Of a DNA stretch of 48,215 bases, positions 41,525-48,215 are shown piece after piece. This DNA is from Lachnospiraceae bacterium. Its GTDB lineage: Bacteria > Bacillota > Clostridia > Lachnospirales > Lachnospiraceae. Made by a program: the position numbers and the translations under genes. Location: contig JAUNGG010000031.1 in assembly GCA_030524635.1 (NCBI GenBank), forward strand, positions 1 through 48,215, in the 5' to 3' direction. Under the pieces are notes generated by a model that saw only the letters and a program-made list of their open reading frames with translations, had not been told where the DNA came from and did no database searches. Positions within the stretch are counted from its first letter, which is position 1, and every line of letters begins with the position of its first letter.

Positions 41525-42448
41525 TTATTTCAGGAAGCCGTTTACGATCTGAGCTTCCGCCTCTTCCTCTGTAAGTCCCAGAGTCATCAGCTTGATGATC
41601 TGCTCGCCGGCGATCTTTCCGATGGCAGCCTCATGGATCAGGGCCGCATCCGGGTTATTCGCCGTCAGCTCCGGAACCGCTGATATTTTGGCATTGTCCA
41701 TAATGATGGCATCACATTCGGTGTGTCCGGCACACTTGGCATTGCCGTTGATCTTGGAGATAAAGGTCTGCTGAGACTCCTCCTTGGCAACAGAACGGGA
41801 GATCACATTGGCACTGGCATCCTCGCCGTTTAAGCTGACCTCAAAATTGCTGACTGCCACCTGATGGCCGTGGGTCAGAAGCCGTTCCCGGATGATCAGC
41901 TTCGCCCCTGCCTCCAGATTTGCTGTGGTGGAACGTCTGGTGGAATCCACACCCTTGATCTGGGTGGTTTCCATCTCCATGTAGCTTCCTTCCTCCATGG
42001 TCACCTCGGTTCCCGGATTCATGATCCTCTCACCGCTTCCATCACCGCTTCCATAATGCTTTTCCACATATTTTACCTTTGCATTCTTTCCGATAAAGAA
42101 ACGGTGCACTCCATCATGCTCAGAATTCTGGGTGCCGCAGTTGTGAATGCCGCAGCCGGCCACAATGACCACATCCGCATCCTCTCCGATATAGAAATCA
42201 TTGTAAACCGTCTCGGTCAGGCCGCTTTCGCTGAGCACCACCGGAATATGCACGCTCTCGTGCCTGGTACCTGGCTTAATTCGGATATCGATTCCAGTTC
42301 CGTCCTCCTTGGTGATAATATCAATATTGGCTGTGGTGTTCCGTGCAGCCATCTTGCCATTGGCACGGATATTATATGCGCCCTCCGGCACAGCATGCAG
42401 GTCTGCCACCTGCTCCAGCATTGTCTTTTGAATCTCATCTATCATCAC
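41525..42448 (-). CDS. SufB/SufD-like scaffold protein of a minimal SUF system
   Basis: The 307-residue protein is a SufBD-type beta-helix, much shorter than SufB (about 470-490). The C-terminal cluster-site region is kept, with Cys245 in AGHTECDAIIMD and Glu273 in NPDAALIHEAAIGKI, and Cys239 nearby. Its ATG overlaps the SufC-like stop by 4 bases, so the two are coupled. No SufS, SufU or SufD gene is adjacent. This two-gene layout corresponds to the SmsCB type minimal Fe-S assembly system described in archaea and anaerobes. It probably assembles Fe-S clusters on the SufBC-like complex in the cytoplasm. Confidence 0.88.
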   Translation of the reverse strand: MMIDEIQKTMLEQVADLHAVPEGAYNIRANGKMAARNTTANIDIITKEDGTGIDIRIKPGTRHESVHIPVVLSESGLTETVYNDFYIGEDADVVIVAGCGIHNCGTQNSEHDGVHRFFIGKNAKVKYVEKHYGSGDGSGERIMNPGTEVTMEEGSYMEMETTQIKGVDSTRRSTTANLEAGAKLIIRERLLTHGHQVAVSNFEVSLNGEDASANVISRSVAKEESQQTFISKINGNAKCAGHTECDAIIMDNAKISAVPELTANNPDAALIHEAAIGKIAGEQIIKLMTLGLTEEEAEAQIVNGFLK

Positions 42449-43185
42449 TGATCGCCTCCCTTATAAAACTTGCTGCAGGCATCAACAGCGGAAGCAGTTC
42501 CTAAAATTCCGGGAAGGATCTCATCCCGGCTGCCCCGCTTGGTGATCTGTCCATCTGCAATCACCACGATCTCATCTGCAATATTTAAAATCCGCTCCTG
42601 GTGGGAGATGATCAGGATCGATCCCTTGGTGATCTCCCGCATCCGCTCAAATACCTGGATCAGATTCTGGAAGCTCCACAGATCAATCCCGGCCTCCGGC
42701 TCATCAAACACAGAAAGACGGGAGCTGCGGGCCAGAACGGTAGCAATCTCGATTCGCTTTAGCTCGCCGCCGGACAGGCTGGCATTCACCTCACGGTTGA
42801 TGTAATCCTTGGCACACAGACCCACCTCAGAAAGATATTGACAGGCATCTGCCGCAGAAAGATTGGTCTTTGCTGCCAGGCGAAGCAGATCCAGCACCTG
42901 AATCCCCTTAAAACGGACCGGCTGCTGGAACGCATAGCTGATTCCCATATTTGCCCGGTCTGTAATGCTCTTCTCTGTGATCTCTTCCCCATCAAAATAG
43001 ATCCGGCCGCTGGTGGGCTTCTCGATCCCGGCAATCAGCTTCGCCAGTGTGGACTTACCGCCGCCGTTGGGACCGGTAATCACCACGAACTTTCCTTCCT
43101 CTATGGTCAGGCTTAAATTTTTAATAATCCCTTTTTCCCCTTTTGCATCTGCTACATCAAAGGAAATATTCTCTAAAGTAAGCAT
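42445..43185 (-). CDS. SufC-like ABC ATPase
   Basis: The 246-residue soluble ABC ATPase has Walker A GPNGGGKST (38-46), Q-loop FQQP, signature LSGGE (137-141), Walker B FDEPEAGID with Asp161-Glu162 and the switch His in ISHQ. The form DEPEAGID and the sequence RGSRDEILP near the end are typical of SufC rather than membrane transporters. It partners the overlapping SufB-like gene. AGGAGG precedes the ATG. A TATAAT -10 lies at 43230-43235 on the minus strand with a weak -35. Confidence 0.92.
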   Translation of the reverse strand: MLTLENISFDVADAKGEKGIIKNLSLTIEEGKFVVITGPNGGGKSTLAKLIAGIEKPTSGRIYFDGEEITEKSITDRANMGISYAFQQPVRFKGIQVLDLLRLAAKTNLSAADACQYLSEVGLCAKDYINREVNASLSGGELKRIEIATVLARSSRLSVFDEPEAGIDLWSFQNLIQVFERMREITKGSILIISHQERILNIADEIVVIADGQITKRGSRDEILPGILGTASAVDACSKFYKGGDQ

Positions 43186-43229
43186 GTCTTCCTCCTAACT
43201 TGGCCTTTCTAACAGGCACTCACCCAAGT

Positions 43230-43235
43230 ATTATA
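43230..43235 (-). promoter_or_regulatory. -10 element of the minimal SUF operon
   Basis: Perfect TATAAT on the minus strand about 45 bases before the SufC-like start. The -35 (TGGTAA) is weak. Confidence 0.5.
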
Positions 43236-43287
43236 TCCTATTTTACTATCCTTTACCAGACATTTTTGTGAATACATGCCGATTTGC

Positions 43288-43316
43288 TTGACAAACCACA
43301 GTACCGGCCGTATAAT
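43288..43316 (+). promoter_or_regulatory. Consensus promoter of the FMN riboswitch / ribU unit
   Basis: Perfect TTGACA (43288-43293), 17 bases, perfect TATAAT (43311-43316). Transcription should start near 43323, just before the aptamer. Confidence 0.92.
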
Positions 43317-43334
43317 GAACCTATAAAAAAATAC

Positions 43335-43449
43335 AGTTCTTCGGGGCAGGGTGAAATTCCCTACCGGCGGTATAGTCCGCGACCTGTGAGCACACAGTTG
43401 ATTCGGTGCAATTCCGAAACCGACAGTATAGTCTGGATGAGAGAAGATT
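43335..43449 (+). ncRNA. FMN riboswitch (RFN element)
   Basis: The conserved RFN core is plain: TCTTCGGGGCAGGGTG, AAATTCCCTACCGGCGG, then TAGTCCGCGACC, a variable arm, GATTCGGTGCAATTCCGAAACCGACAGT, and TAGTCTGGATGAGAGAAGAT at the 3' end. It binds FMN and lowers expression of riboflavin uptake. The terminator just downstream makes this a transcriptional OFF switch for ribU. Confidence 0.97.
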
Positions 43450-43477
43450 GTTGTTTTGCGTGGATCAGCAGAGTTTA

Positions 43478-43507
43478 TGCCCCGGATTTTATTCGGGGCA
43501 TTTTTTT
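43478..43507 (+). terminator. Terminator of the FMN riboswitch
   Basis: TGCCCCG / CGGGGCA (43478-43484 / 43494-43500) with an A/T-rich top is followed by seven Ts. Formation upon FMN binding stops transcription before ribU. Confidence 0.92.
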
Positions 43508-43605
43508 ATGCAAAAAGTGCTTCTGCTGATTACGAAACACATTCCTCAGAATCGTAACGGCTCAAAACCGTTACCAGGAAGAACAAATTCAAGGAGGAAT
43601 TTACG

Positions 43606-44235
43606 ATGGAAGTTGCTGCAAGACAGGTAAGACAGGAAAAGAAACTGCTGACCACGAAAAATATGGTTCTGATGGCCATGTTCGGCGCCCTCTCCGGTAT
43701 GCTGATGTACATCCAGGTTCCGGTTCCCTTCGCGCCATCCTTTTACAAGCTGGATTTCTGCGATGTTCCGGTGCTGATCGGTTCCTTTGCCATGGGCCCG
43801 GCTGCCGGTCTGATCATCGCCGCTTTAAAAATTTTGATCTCTCTGGTGCTCCGCGGCACCCAGACTGCCGGTGTGGGGGAATTTTCCAACTGGATCCAGG
43901 CATGCTCCCTGGCGATCCCGGCTGCCCTGATCTACAAGCACAATAAAACCAAAAACTCTGCTATCATTGGCATGGCTGCCGGCGTTCTGACTATGGTGAT
44001 CGTATCCTGCTTTACCAATACCTACATCATGCTGCCGGCATACGCAAAGGCATTCCATATGCCCATCGAAGCGTTAGTAGGCATGGGAACCGCTGTCAAT
44101 CCCAGCATCAACAGCCTGATGACCTTCGTTCTTCTGGCAGTAGCTCCATTCAACCTGCTGAAGGGATCTCTGGTATCTCTGGTGACTGCTTTGATCTACA
44201 AGCGGGTCAGCATTATCATCAAGGGACGGCTGTAA
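43606..44235 (+). CDS. ribU: Riboflavin transporter RibU (ECF S component)
   Basis: The 209-residue membrane protein has about six helices. The N-terminal alanine motif MVLMAMFGALSGMLMYI contacts the ECF T subunit, and PSFYKLDFCDVPVLIGSFAMGP is typical of RibU's substrate loop. Energy comes from a shared EcfAAT module not encoded here. AAGGAGG precedes the ATG. The FMN riboswitch upstream fixes the substrate as riboflavin. A terminator follows that is merged with the next gene's promoter. Confidence 0.95.
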   Translation: MEVAARQVRQEKKLLTTKNMVLMAMFGALSGMLMYIQVPVPFAPSFYKLDFCDVPVLIGSFAMGPAAGLIIAALKILISLVLRGTQTAGVGEFSNWIQACSLAIPAALIYKHNKTKNSAIIGMAAGVLTMVIVSCFTNTYIMLPAYAKAFHMPIEALVGMGTAVNPSINSLMTFVLLAVAPFNLLKGSLVSLVTALIYKRVSIIIKGRL

Positions 44236-44264
44236 GCACTGCCTTTTACAACTTTATGACTAAC

Positions 44265-44293
44265 TTGTGTTTCCTCCGAATATGCTTTATACT
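44265..44293 (+). promoter_or_regulatory. Promoter of the DUF885 gene, inside the ribU terminator
   Basis: TTGTGT (44265-44270), 17 bases, TATACT (44288-44293). The -10 lies in the loop of the ribU terminator hairpin, so the new transcript starts near 44300 at the beginning of the 3' arm. Confidence 0.65.
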
Positions 44294-44317
44294 AAAGGGT
44301 ATTCGGAGGGATTTTTT
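44273..44317 (+). terminator. ribU terminator whose 3' arm is the next gene's ribosome binding site
   Basis: Perfect 10-bp arms CCTCCGAATA / TATTCGGAGG (44273-44282 / 44300-44309) are followed by a run of seven Ts. The GGAGG of the right arm is the ribosome binding site of the gene starting at 44319. Confidence 0.8.
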
Positions 44318-44318
44318 T

Positions 44319-46226
44319 ATGAAAACAAAGAATGACAATGAGACCTGTCCGCCGCTTCCATTCCGAAAGTCAGCGGCTTTCCTTTTAACTGCAATTATAA
44401 CCGTCAGCACCATCTTAGGAGGCTGCGGCACTTCTGGTCAGGATACCCGCCAGGGAATTCCTGGAATTTCCGCCTTGTCCCAGTCCATTTCCCAGCAGCT
44501 GGAAAAGCTCCCCTGGCCCTCTGTGAGCCGGCTGGAACAGGCACAGCGCTCCGGCGCCCAGGAAGCATTTGAGGAACTGACAGACACATTATTCCGGGAT
44601 CAGGTCTCCTCATCTCTGATCGACCTTCACTATACCGTTACCGATCCGGATGCACTGGGCATTAACCGGCCGGAAAGCCTGTATGGAGAAGTCTCACTGG
44701 ATGCTTTAAAGGCGGATACTGCTTCTGTAAAAGAAGCGCTGGCTGCCCTTTTGGAAATCCGGCGTGAGGATCTGACCCTGGAGAGTCAGCTGGATTACGA
44801 TATCCTGAAAACCTATCTGGAAACGGAAAGCCTGGCTGATGGCCTGGAGCTTTACGTTCAGCCCCTGGCCCCCACCATCGGGGTACAGGCACAGCTTCCC
44901 ATCCTGCTGGCGGAATATGCATTTTACAGCATCCAGGATGTGGAGGACTATCTCCAGCTCCTAACTGGCCTGGACGATTATTTTAAACAGATCCTGACCC
45001 TGGAACAGGAAAAGGCAAAGCAGGGACTGATGATAACAGATGATGCCATTGACCGCATCCTGGACTCCTGCCGCCCTTACTTAGAAACCGGCGAAGGCTG
45101 TGTCCTGGCTGGTACCTTTTCGGAACGGCTGGAGGGCATCGAAGGACTGACCGCTGCCCAGAAGAAGGACTATATCAGCCGTCACACGGATCTGATCGGC
45201 AGCGCATTCGTTCCCGCTTACCAGCACCTGATGGATGGCCTGAACCAGTTAAAGGGCACCGGGACTGTGGAAGGAGGATTAAGCCATTATCCAAAGGGAA
45301 AGGACTACTACCGCTACCTGGTATACTCCTCCACTGCAACCTCCTGCAAAAATGTGGATACCCTTCAAAAATCCATTAAAAAACGGATCAACGATGATTT
45401 TAAATCGGCGGCATCCCTGTTAAAGAACCAGCCGGAGCTTTTGGAGCAGATGTCCGCTGCTTCCTTCTCCCTGACAGACCCGGTGGAGATCCTGGATTAT
45501 CTGCAGGATGCCATAAAGGAGGAATATCCGGAGCCGATCTGTAAGGATTATACCCTTCACTACGTTCCAAAGGCCCTGGAGCCAGTGCTGAGCCCCGCCT
45601 TTTATCTGACTCCTCCTATGGACCGTTCTGCTGCCAATCCGATCTATATTAATCAGGGCAGTGCCAGCGCCCAGGACCAACTGTTCTGTACCCTGGCTCA
45701 TGAAGGCTACCCCGGCCACCTGTACCAGTCCTCCTACTTTGTGGCAAAGGATCCGTCCCCCTTCCGGCATATTCTTTCCTTCAGCGCCTACAACGAAGGC
45801 TGGGCTACCTACGTGGAATATGAATCCTACCATATGGACCCGAATTTAGATCCTTCCACCGCACAGCTTCTGGCTTTGGATTCTGCCATTAATCTGGGGA
45901 TCCACGCCTATCTGGATCTTATGGTCAATGACCAGGGCTGGGGAATTTCGGAAGTATCCAAGTACATCAGCCAGTACTTCGAAGATCCCGATCAGGAATT
46001 TGCCGCGGCCCTGTATGAAGCTATGGTGGATAATCCATCCAATTATCTGGAATACTATGCCGGATACCTGGAATTTTCCGATATGCGGAAACGGACCGAG
46101 CAGGCATTAGGGAATAAATTCCAGCTCAAGGAATTTCATCAATTTCTTCTGGATATTGGCCCGGCACCTTTTTCAGTGATACGTGACCGGTTAAATGACT
46201 GGATCCGGGAGAAAAAAAAGTCTTGA
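44319..46226 (+). CDS. DUF885 family lipoprotein, putative zinc metallopeptidase
   Basis: The 635-residue protein has a signal ending ILGGC (lipidated Cys near residue 33), then an all-helical body. The HExxxxH motif HEGYPGH occupies residues 461-467, with a downstream acidic helix (NEGWATYVEYESYHM) that would supply the third ligand. DUF885 proteins are large gluzincin-like enzymes found on the surface of many gut Firmicutes. Their substrates, perhaps peptides, are little known. ATG at 44319 follows GGAGG. An upstream extension runs through the terminator and is rejected. The 3' end has an eight-A run just before the stop, followed by an open frame in another phase. Confidence 0.88.
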   Translation: MKTKNDNETCPPLPFRKSAAFLLTAIITVSTILGGCGTSGQDTRQGIPGISALSQSISQQLEKLPWPSVSRLEQAQRSGAQEAFEELTDTLFRDQVSSSLIDLHYTVTDPDALGINRPESLYGEVSLDALKADTASVKEALAALLEIRREDLTLESQLDYDILKTYLETESLADGLELYVQPLAPTIGVQAQLPILLAEYAFYSIQDVEDYLQLLTGLDDYFKQILTLEQEKAKQGLMITDDAIDRILDSCRPYLETGEGCVLAGTFSERLEGIEGLTAAQKKDYISRHTDLIGSAFVPAYQHLMDGLNQLKGTGTVEGGLSHYPKGKDYYRYLVYSSTATSCKNVDTLQKSIKKRINDDFKSAASLLKNQPELLEQMSAASFSLTDPVEILDYLQDAIKEEYPEPICKDYTLHYVPKALEPVLSPAFYLTPPMDRSAANPIYINQGSASAQDQLFCTLAHEGYPGHLYQSSYFVAKDPSPFRHILSFSAYNEGWATYVEYESYHMDPNLDPSTAQLLALDSAINLGIHAYLDLMVNDQGWGISEVSKYISQYFEDPDQEFAAALYEAMVDNPSNYLEYYAGYLEFSDMRKRTEQALGNKFQLKEFHQFLLDIGPAPFSVIRDRLNDWIREKKKS

Positions 46227-46362
46227 CCTGGCACAGCACTCTGACACGCTGAACCGATTTGCAAAACTGCCCAAGGCCGAACAGGAATCCATTATCGACG
46301 GCGCAAAGCATGTGACCTCCCGGGATGAAATGCGCAATTACGTGGAAAATATGTTTCGGTAG
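46201..46362 (+). pseudogene. Open frame after the DUF885 stop, possible frameshifted extension or small gene
   Basis: In the +1 phase after an eight-A run (46212-46219) the sequence stays open to TAG at 46360. It encodes about 45 protein-like residues, with helical segments such as LNRFAKLPKAEQESIIDGAK and SRDEMRNYVENMF. No ATG or good ribosome binding site starts it. One A fewer in the run would fuse it to the DUF885 protein. It may equally be the tail of a decayed small gene or a CTG-started small protein. A coding look but uncertain status. Confidence 0.4.
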
Positions 46363-46409
46363 GCCCTGTTTTGGCAGAATGAAAAAAAGCAGATAAAAAA
46401 CAGGCAAAA

Positions 46410-46473
46410 CAGACAAAAGAAACCGCTGCACAATGGTATGGCTGTTACAGCTTCTGCCATTGTACAGCGGTTT
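46410..46473 (-). terminator. Terminator overlapping the 3' end of the diguanylate cyclase gene
   Basis: 17-base arms with one mismatch (46420-46436/7 and 46457-46473) are followed by TTTCTTTTGTC on the minus strand. The 5' arm of the hairpin lies within the last codons of the cyclase gene. Confidence 0.75.
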
Positions 46474-48067
46474 TCTGCTGCTTCATCTGCTGCTTCCTTG
46501 CATACATGGCAGTATCTGCTCTCTGGAACAACTCCTGTGCCGTATCAGAGGGCTTCTGCCACGTGGCATAGCCGGCAGCGATGGATAAGGCTATCTCCTT
46601 CTGTTCATTCTCTTCCTGGATCCGCTCCTGCAGATGCTTTAATGCCTTCTTCACCACTTCCTCTGTGTCATTCTCCAGGATCACAACAAATTCATCTCCT
46701 CCGATCCGATAGCATCTCCCTGTTTCTCCAAATACATCCAGAATGCAGTTGGCAGCAGCCTGGATCAGCCGGTCTCCCTCGAAATGTCCATATCTGTCAT
46801 TAACCATCTTCAGGTTATTAATATCCATCAGGATATAGCTTCTGCCTCTGGTCAAAGGATTTTTCTTTTGCGTTTCCGTAAAGGCTGCCCGGTTCTCCAT
46901 TCCAACCATGCTGTCTGTATATGCCATCCTTTTATAAATATCCAGACTGGCCGTTTTCTTCATCTGCTTATAAAGCGTACTGAATGTCATATCCAGCAGA
47001 ACCAGATAAAACAGAAAGATCCCTATGGAATAGACGATCGGGTAATTATAGGTAGGATTGATATAAAAAATCACAAAGGAAATCATGGCAAACAGGCATA
47101 AAATTGCAAGGCCGGCAAACAGCTTCCTGATCTCCTCCTTCTCCTGATACCGCATCTGCTTCCAGCCCTTTTTCAGCACAACGCCGATTGCAGTAAAGCA
47201 AAGGATATGATCAGGCAACAGCAACACATATCCCGGAACCACCGGAACCAGGTAATTTAACAGATAAATCCCGGCAATGATCAAAAATATCTGACAGATC
47301 CCATTAAGCACAGGTGTTTTGACCCATATATCGCTGATAAACCGGAGTAAAAATACAGGCATAATGAAAAATGAAACAAAGGAAATGATATTGATCAGCG
47401 CCACTTGATTCGTCAGGCACAATAAAAGCCCGGAATCGGTCACGACCCAGATTCCTGTGACGAACATAAAGCCGCTTAAATCCACCAGACATTTTCTTCT
47501 GACTCCTAAATTATGCCTTTTTAAATAAGCTGCCATCAAACACAGCCCAGTCCCCGCCAAAAAGGAACATACACCAAACAGCAGCGCATACATATTATCC
47601 TGCCAAAGCTTGGCTGCCATCTCTTTTGCCCCGCCCAGATATGCAAGGATCACCGGGTTTTGACTGTCTGACTGTCCTTTTACCCTCAGCACAAACTGCT
47701 TTCCAAAACAGCCCTCCGGAAGCGTTACTACGAAACGGCTGCCGCCCTTTACCCCATAGTGATCCGAGAAGGAATAAAACCGCTCCCCGTTCAGCAGCAG
47801 CTCAAATTCACGCAGATAAGATTTCATTACAAAACTGGCTGATTCCTTCCACGTTTCCGGTATCACATAGCAGTATTCTATGCTCTGTTCCTCTTCGTTC
47901 CAGTTTCGTTCCCACTTATCATTCAACTCAATTACCGTTCCGGAAATCAGCCGGTCCACCGGCGGCTGGGCGGAATAACTCTTTCGAAGTGCCAGAATCC
48001 CCAGAACGATCAGGATTCCCAGGAAAATTCCCTTGCAGCCTTTGAATACCTTGTCCGCTTCCTTCAT
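46445..48067 (-). CDS. Membrane-bound diguanylate cyclase (GGDEF) with extracellular sensor domain
   Basis: The 540-residue protein has one N-terminal helix (about 13-30) and an extracellular beta-rich domain (about 32-150, resembling the jelly-roll part of 7TMR-DISM sensors). Seven or so membrane helices (about 158-375) and a GGDEF domain follow. The active motif GGDEF is intact at about residues 456-460 (RIGGDEFVVIL), so it should make c-di-GMP from GTP. No RxxD inhibitory site is seen before the motif, so product inhibition is probably absent. GGAG precedes the ATG. It is monocistronic. Confidence 0.9.
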   Translation of the reverse strand: MKEADKVFKGCKGIFLGILIVLGILALRKSYSAQPPVDRLISGTVIELNDKWERNWNEEEQSIEYCYVIPETWKESASFVMKSYLREFELLLNGERFYSFSDHYGVKGGSRFVVTLPEGCFGKQFVLRVKGQSDSQNPVILAYLGGAKEMAAKLWQDNMYALLFGVCSFLAGTGLCLMAAYLKRHNLGVRRKCLVDLSGFMFVTGIWVVTDSGLLLCLTNQVALINIISFVSFFIMPVFLLRFISDIWVKTPVLNGICQIFLIIAGIYLLNYLVPVVPGYVLLLPDHILCFTAIGVVLKKGWKQMRYQEKEEIRKLFAGLAILCLFAMISFVIFYINPTYNYPIVYSIGIFLFYLVLLDMTFSTLYKQMKKTASLDIYKRMAYTDSMVGMENRAAFTETQKKNPLTRGRSYILMDINNLKMVNDRYGHFEGDRLIQAAANCILDVFGETGRCYRIGGDEFVVILENDTEEVVKKALKHLQERIQEENEQKEIALSIAAGYATWQKPSDTAQELFQRADTAMYARKQQMKQQKTAVQWQKL

Positions 48068-48123
48068 TCGTTATCTCCATTGCTTTGCAATAAGTCCGTT
48101 CTAGTATCCTAATGTAAATGTAA

Positions 48124-48155
48124 CAAAAAAAGACCTTGCAGCCTATGCAAGATCT
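48124..48155 (-). terminator. Terminator after tRNA-Leu
   Basis: 10-bp arms with one wobble (48131-48140 / 48146-48155) are followed by TTTTTTTGTTA on the minus strand. Confidence 0.85.
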
Positions 48156-48161
48156 CAGACA

Positions 48162-48215
48162 TGCAGAAGATGGGAGTCGAACCCACAAGGTATTTCTACC
48201 ACACGGACCTGAACC
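48162..48215 (-). tRNA. tRNA-Leu(CAG), 3' part, cut by the window end
   Basis: On the minus strand GGTTCAGGTCCGTG shows the anticodon loop TTCAGGT with anticodon CAG. A long variable arm (TGGTAGAAATACC), the T arm GTGGGTTCGACTCCCAT and the acceptor 3' strand CTTCTGC with discriminator A follow. The long variable arm is typical of tRNA-Leu. CCA is not encoded. The 5' part is beyond the window. Confidence 0.92.

Overview
The window looks like a chromosomal segment of a gut anaerobe of the Clostridia, most likely family Lachnospiraceae. The pointers are strong AGGAGG ribosome binding sites, clostridial housekeeping synteny (dgt-dnaG-rpoD-trmK-nif3), PyrB with a zinc-binding PyrI, a stand-alone AICAR transformylase beside an archaeal-type IMP cyclohydrolase, a Csp-like sporulation protease, and RibU under an FMN riboswitch. 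The genus cannot be fixed from sequence alone. Most genes lie on the minus strand.

Positions 1-6240 are AT-rich and accessory in character. They hold a GntR/FCD regulator with its own palindromic promoter, two unrelated class I methyltransferases around a decayed metal-regulator-like promoter region, and a secreted protein of unknown family. An ECF sigma factor / DUF4367 membrane partner / small secreted protein / 53-residue membrane protein cluster follows. From 6300 to 9680 is nucleotide metabolism: uridine phosphorylase, AICAR transformylase and PurO-type IMP cyclohydrolase. The last two lie behind a clear ZTP riboswitch with a competing terminator. At 9678-13819 three overlapping genes form a MacB/FtsX-type ABC system with a large membrane-anchored surface protein. 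A glycosylase-like orphan and pyrBI follow.

Positions 16532-28581 are a beta-galactan / galacto-oligosaccharide utilisation locus. It contains a GH53 endo-galactanase without signal peptide, a 72-residue zinc ribbon, a 610-residue protein of unrecognised family, a sugar ABC importer (two permeases and a lipoprotein binding protein), a small membrane protein, two AraC regulators and a divergent GH2 beta-galactosidase. The likely logic is import of oligosaccharides by the ABC system and hydrolysis inside the cell.

Positions 28680-39370 hold shikimate dehydrogenase, the RNase P RNA, an AAA ATPase fused to a PD-(D/E)XK-like domain, a uridine-kinase-like protein and the dgt-dnaG-rpoD-trmK-nif3 core. 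Next come a small XRE regulator, a Csp-like subtilase with a sigma-E-like promoter, a two-gene minimal SUF system (SufC- and SufB-like), FMN riboswitch-ribU, a DUF885 lipoprotein and a membrane diguanylate cyclase. The window ends inside a tRNA-Leu(CAG).

Regulatory RNA and DNA structure is rich. There are two riboswitches, many intrinsic terminators, a combined terminator/promoter/RBS between ribU and the DUF885 gene, and mosaics of small hairpins between purO and the transformylase gene and between aroE and rnpB. These mosaics share pieces with other gaps in the window.
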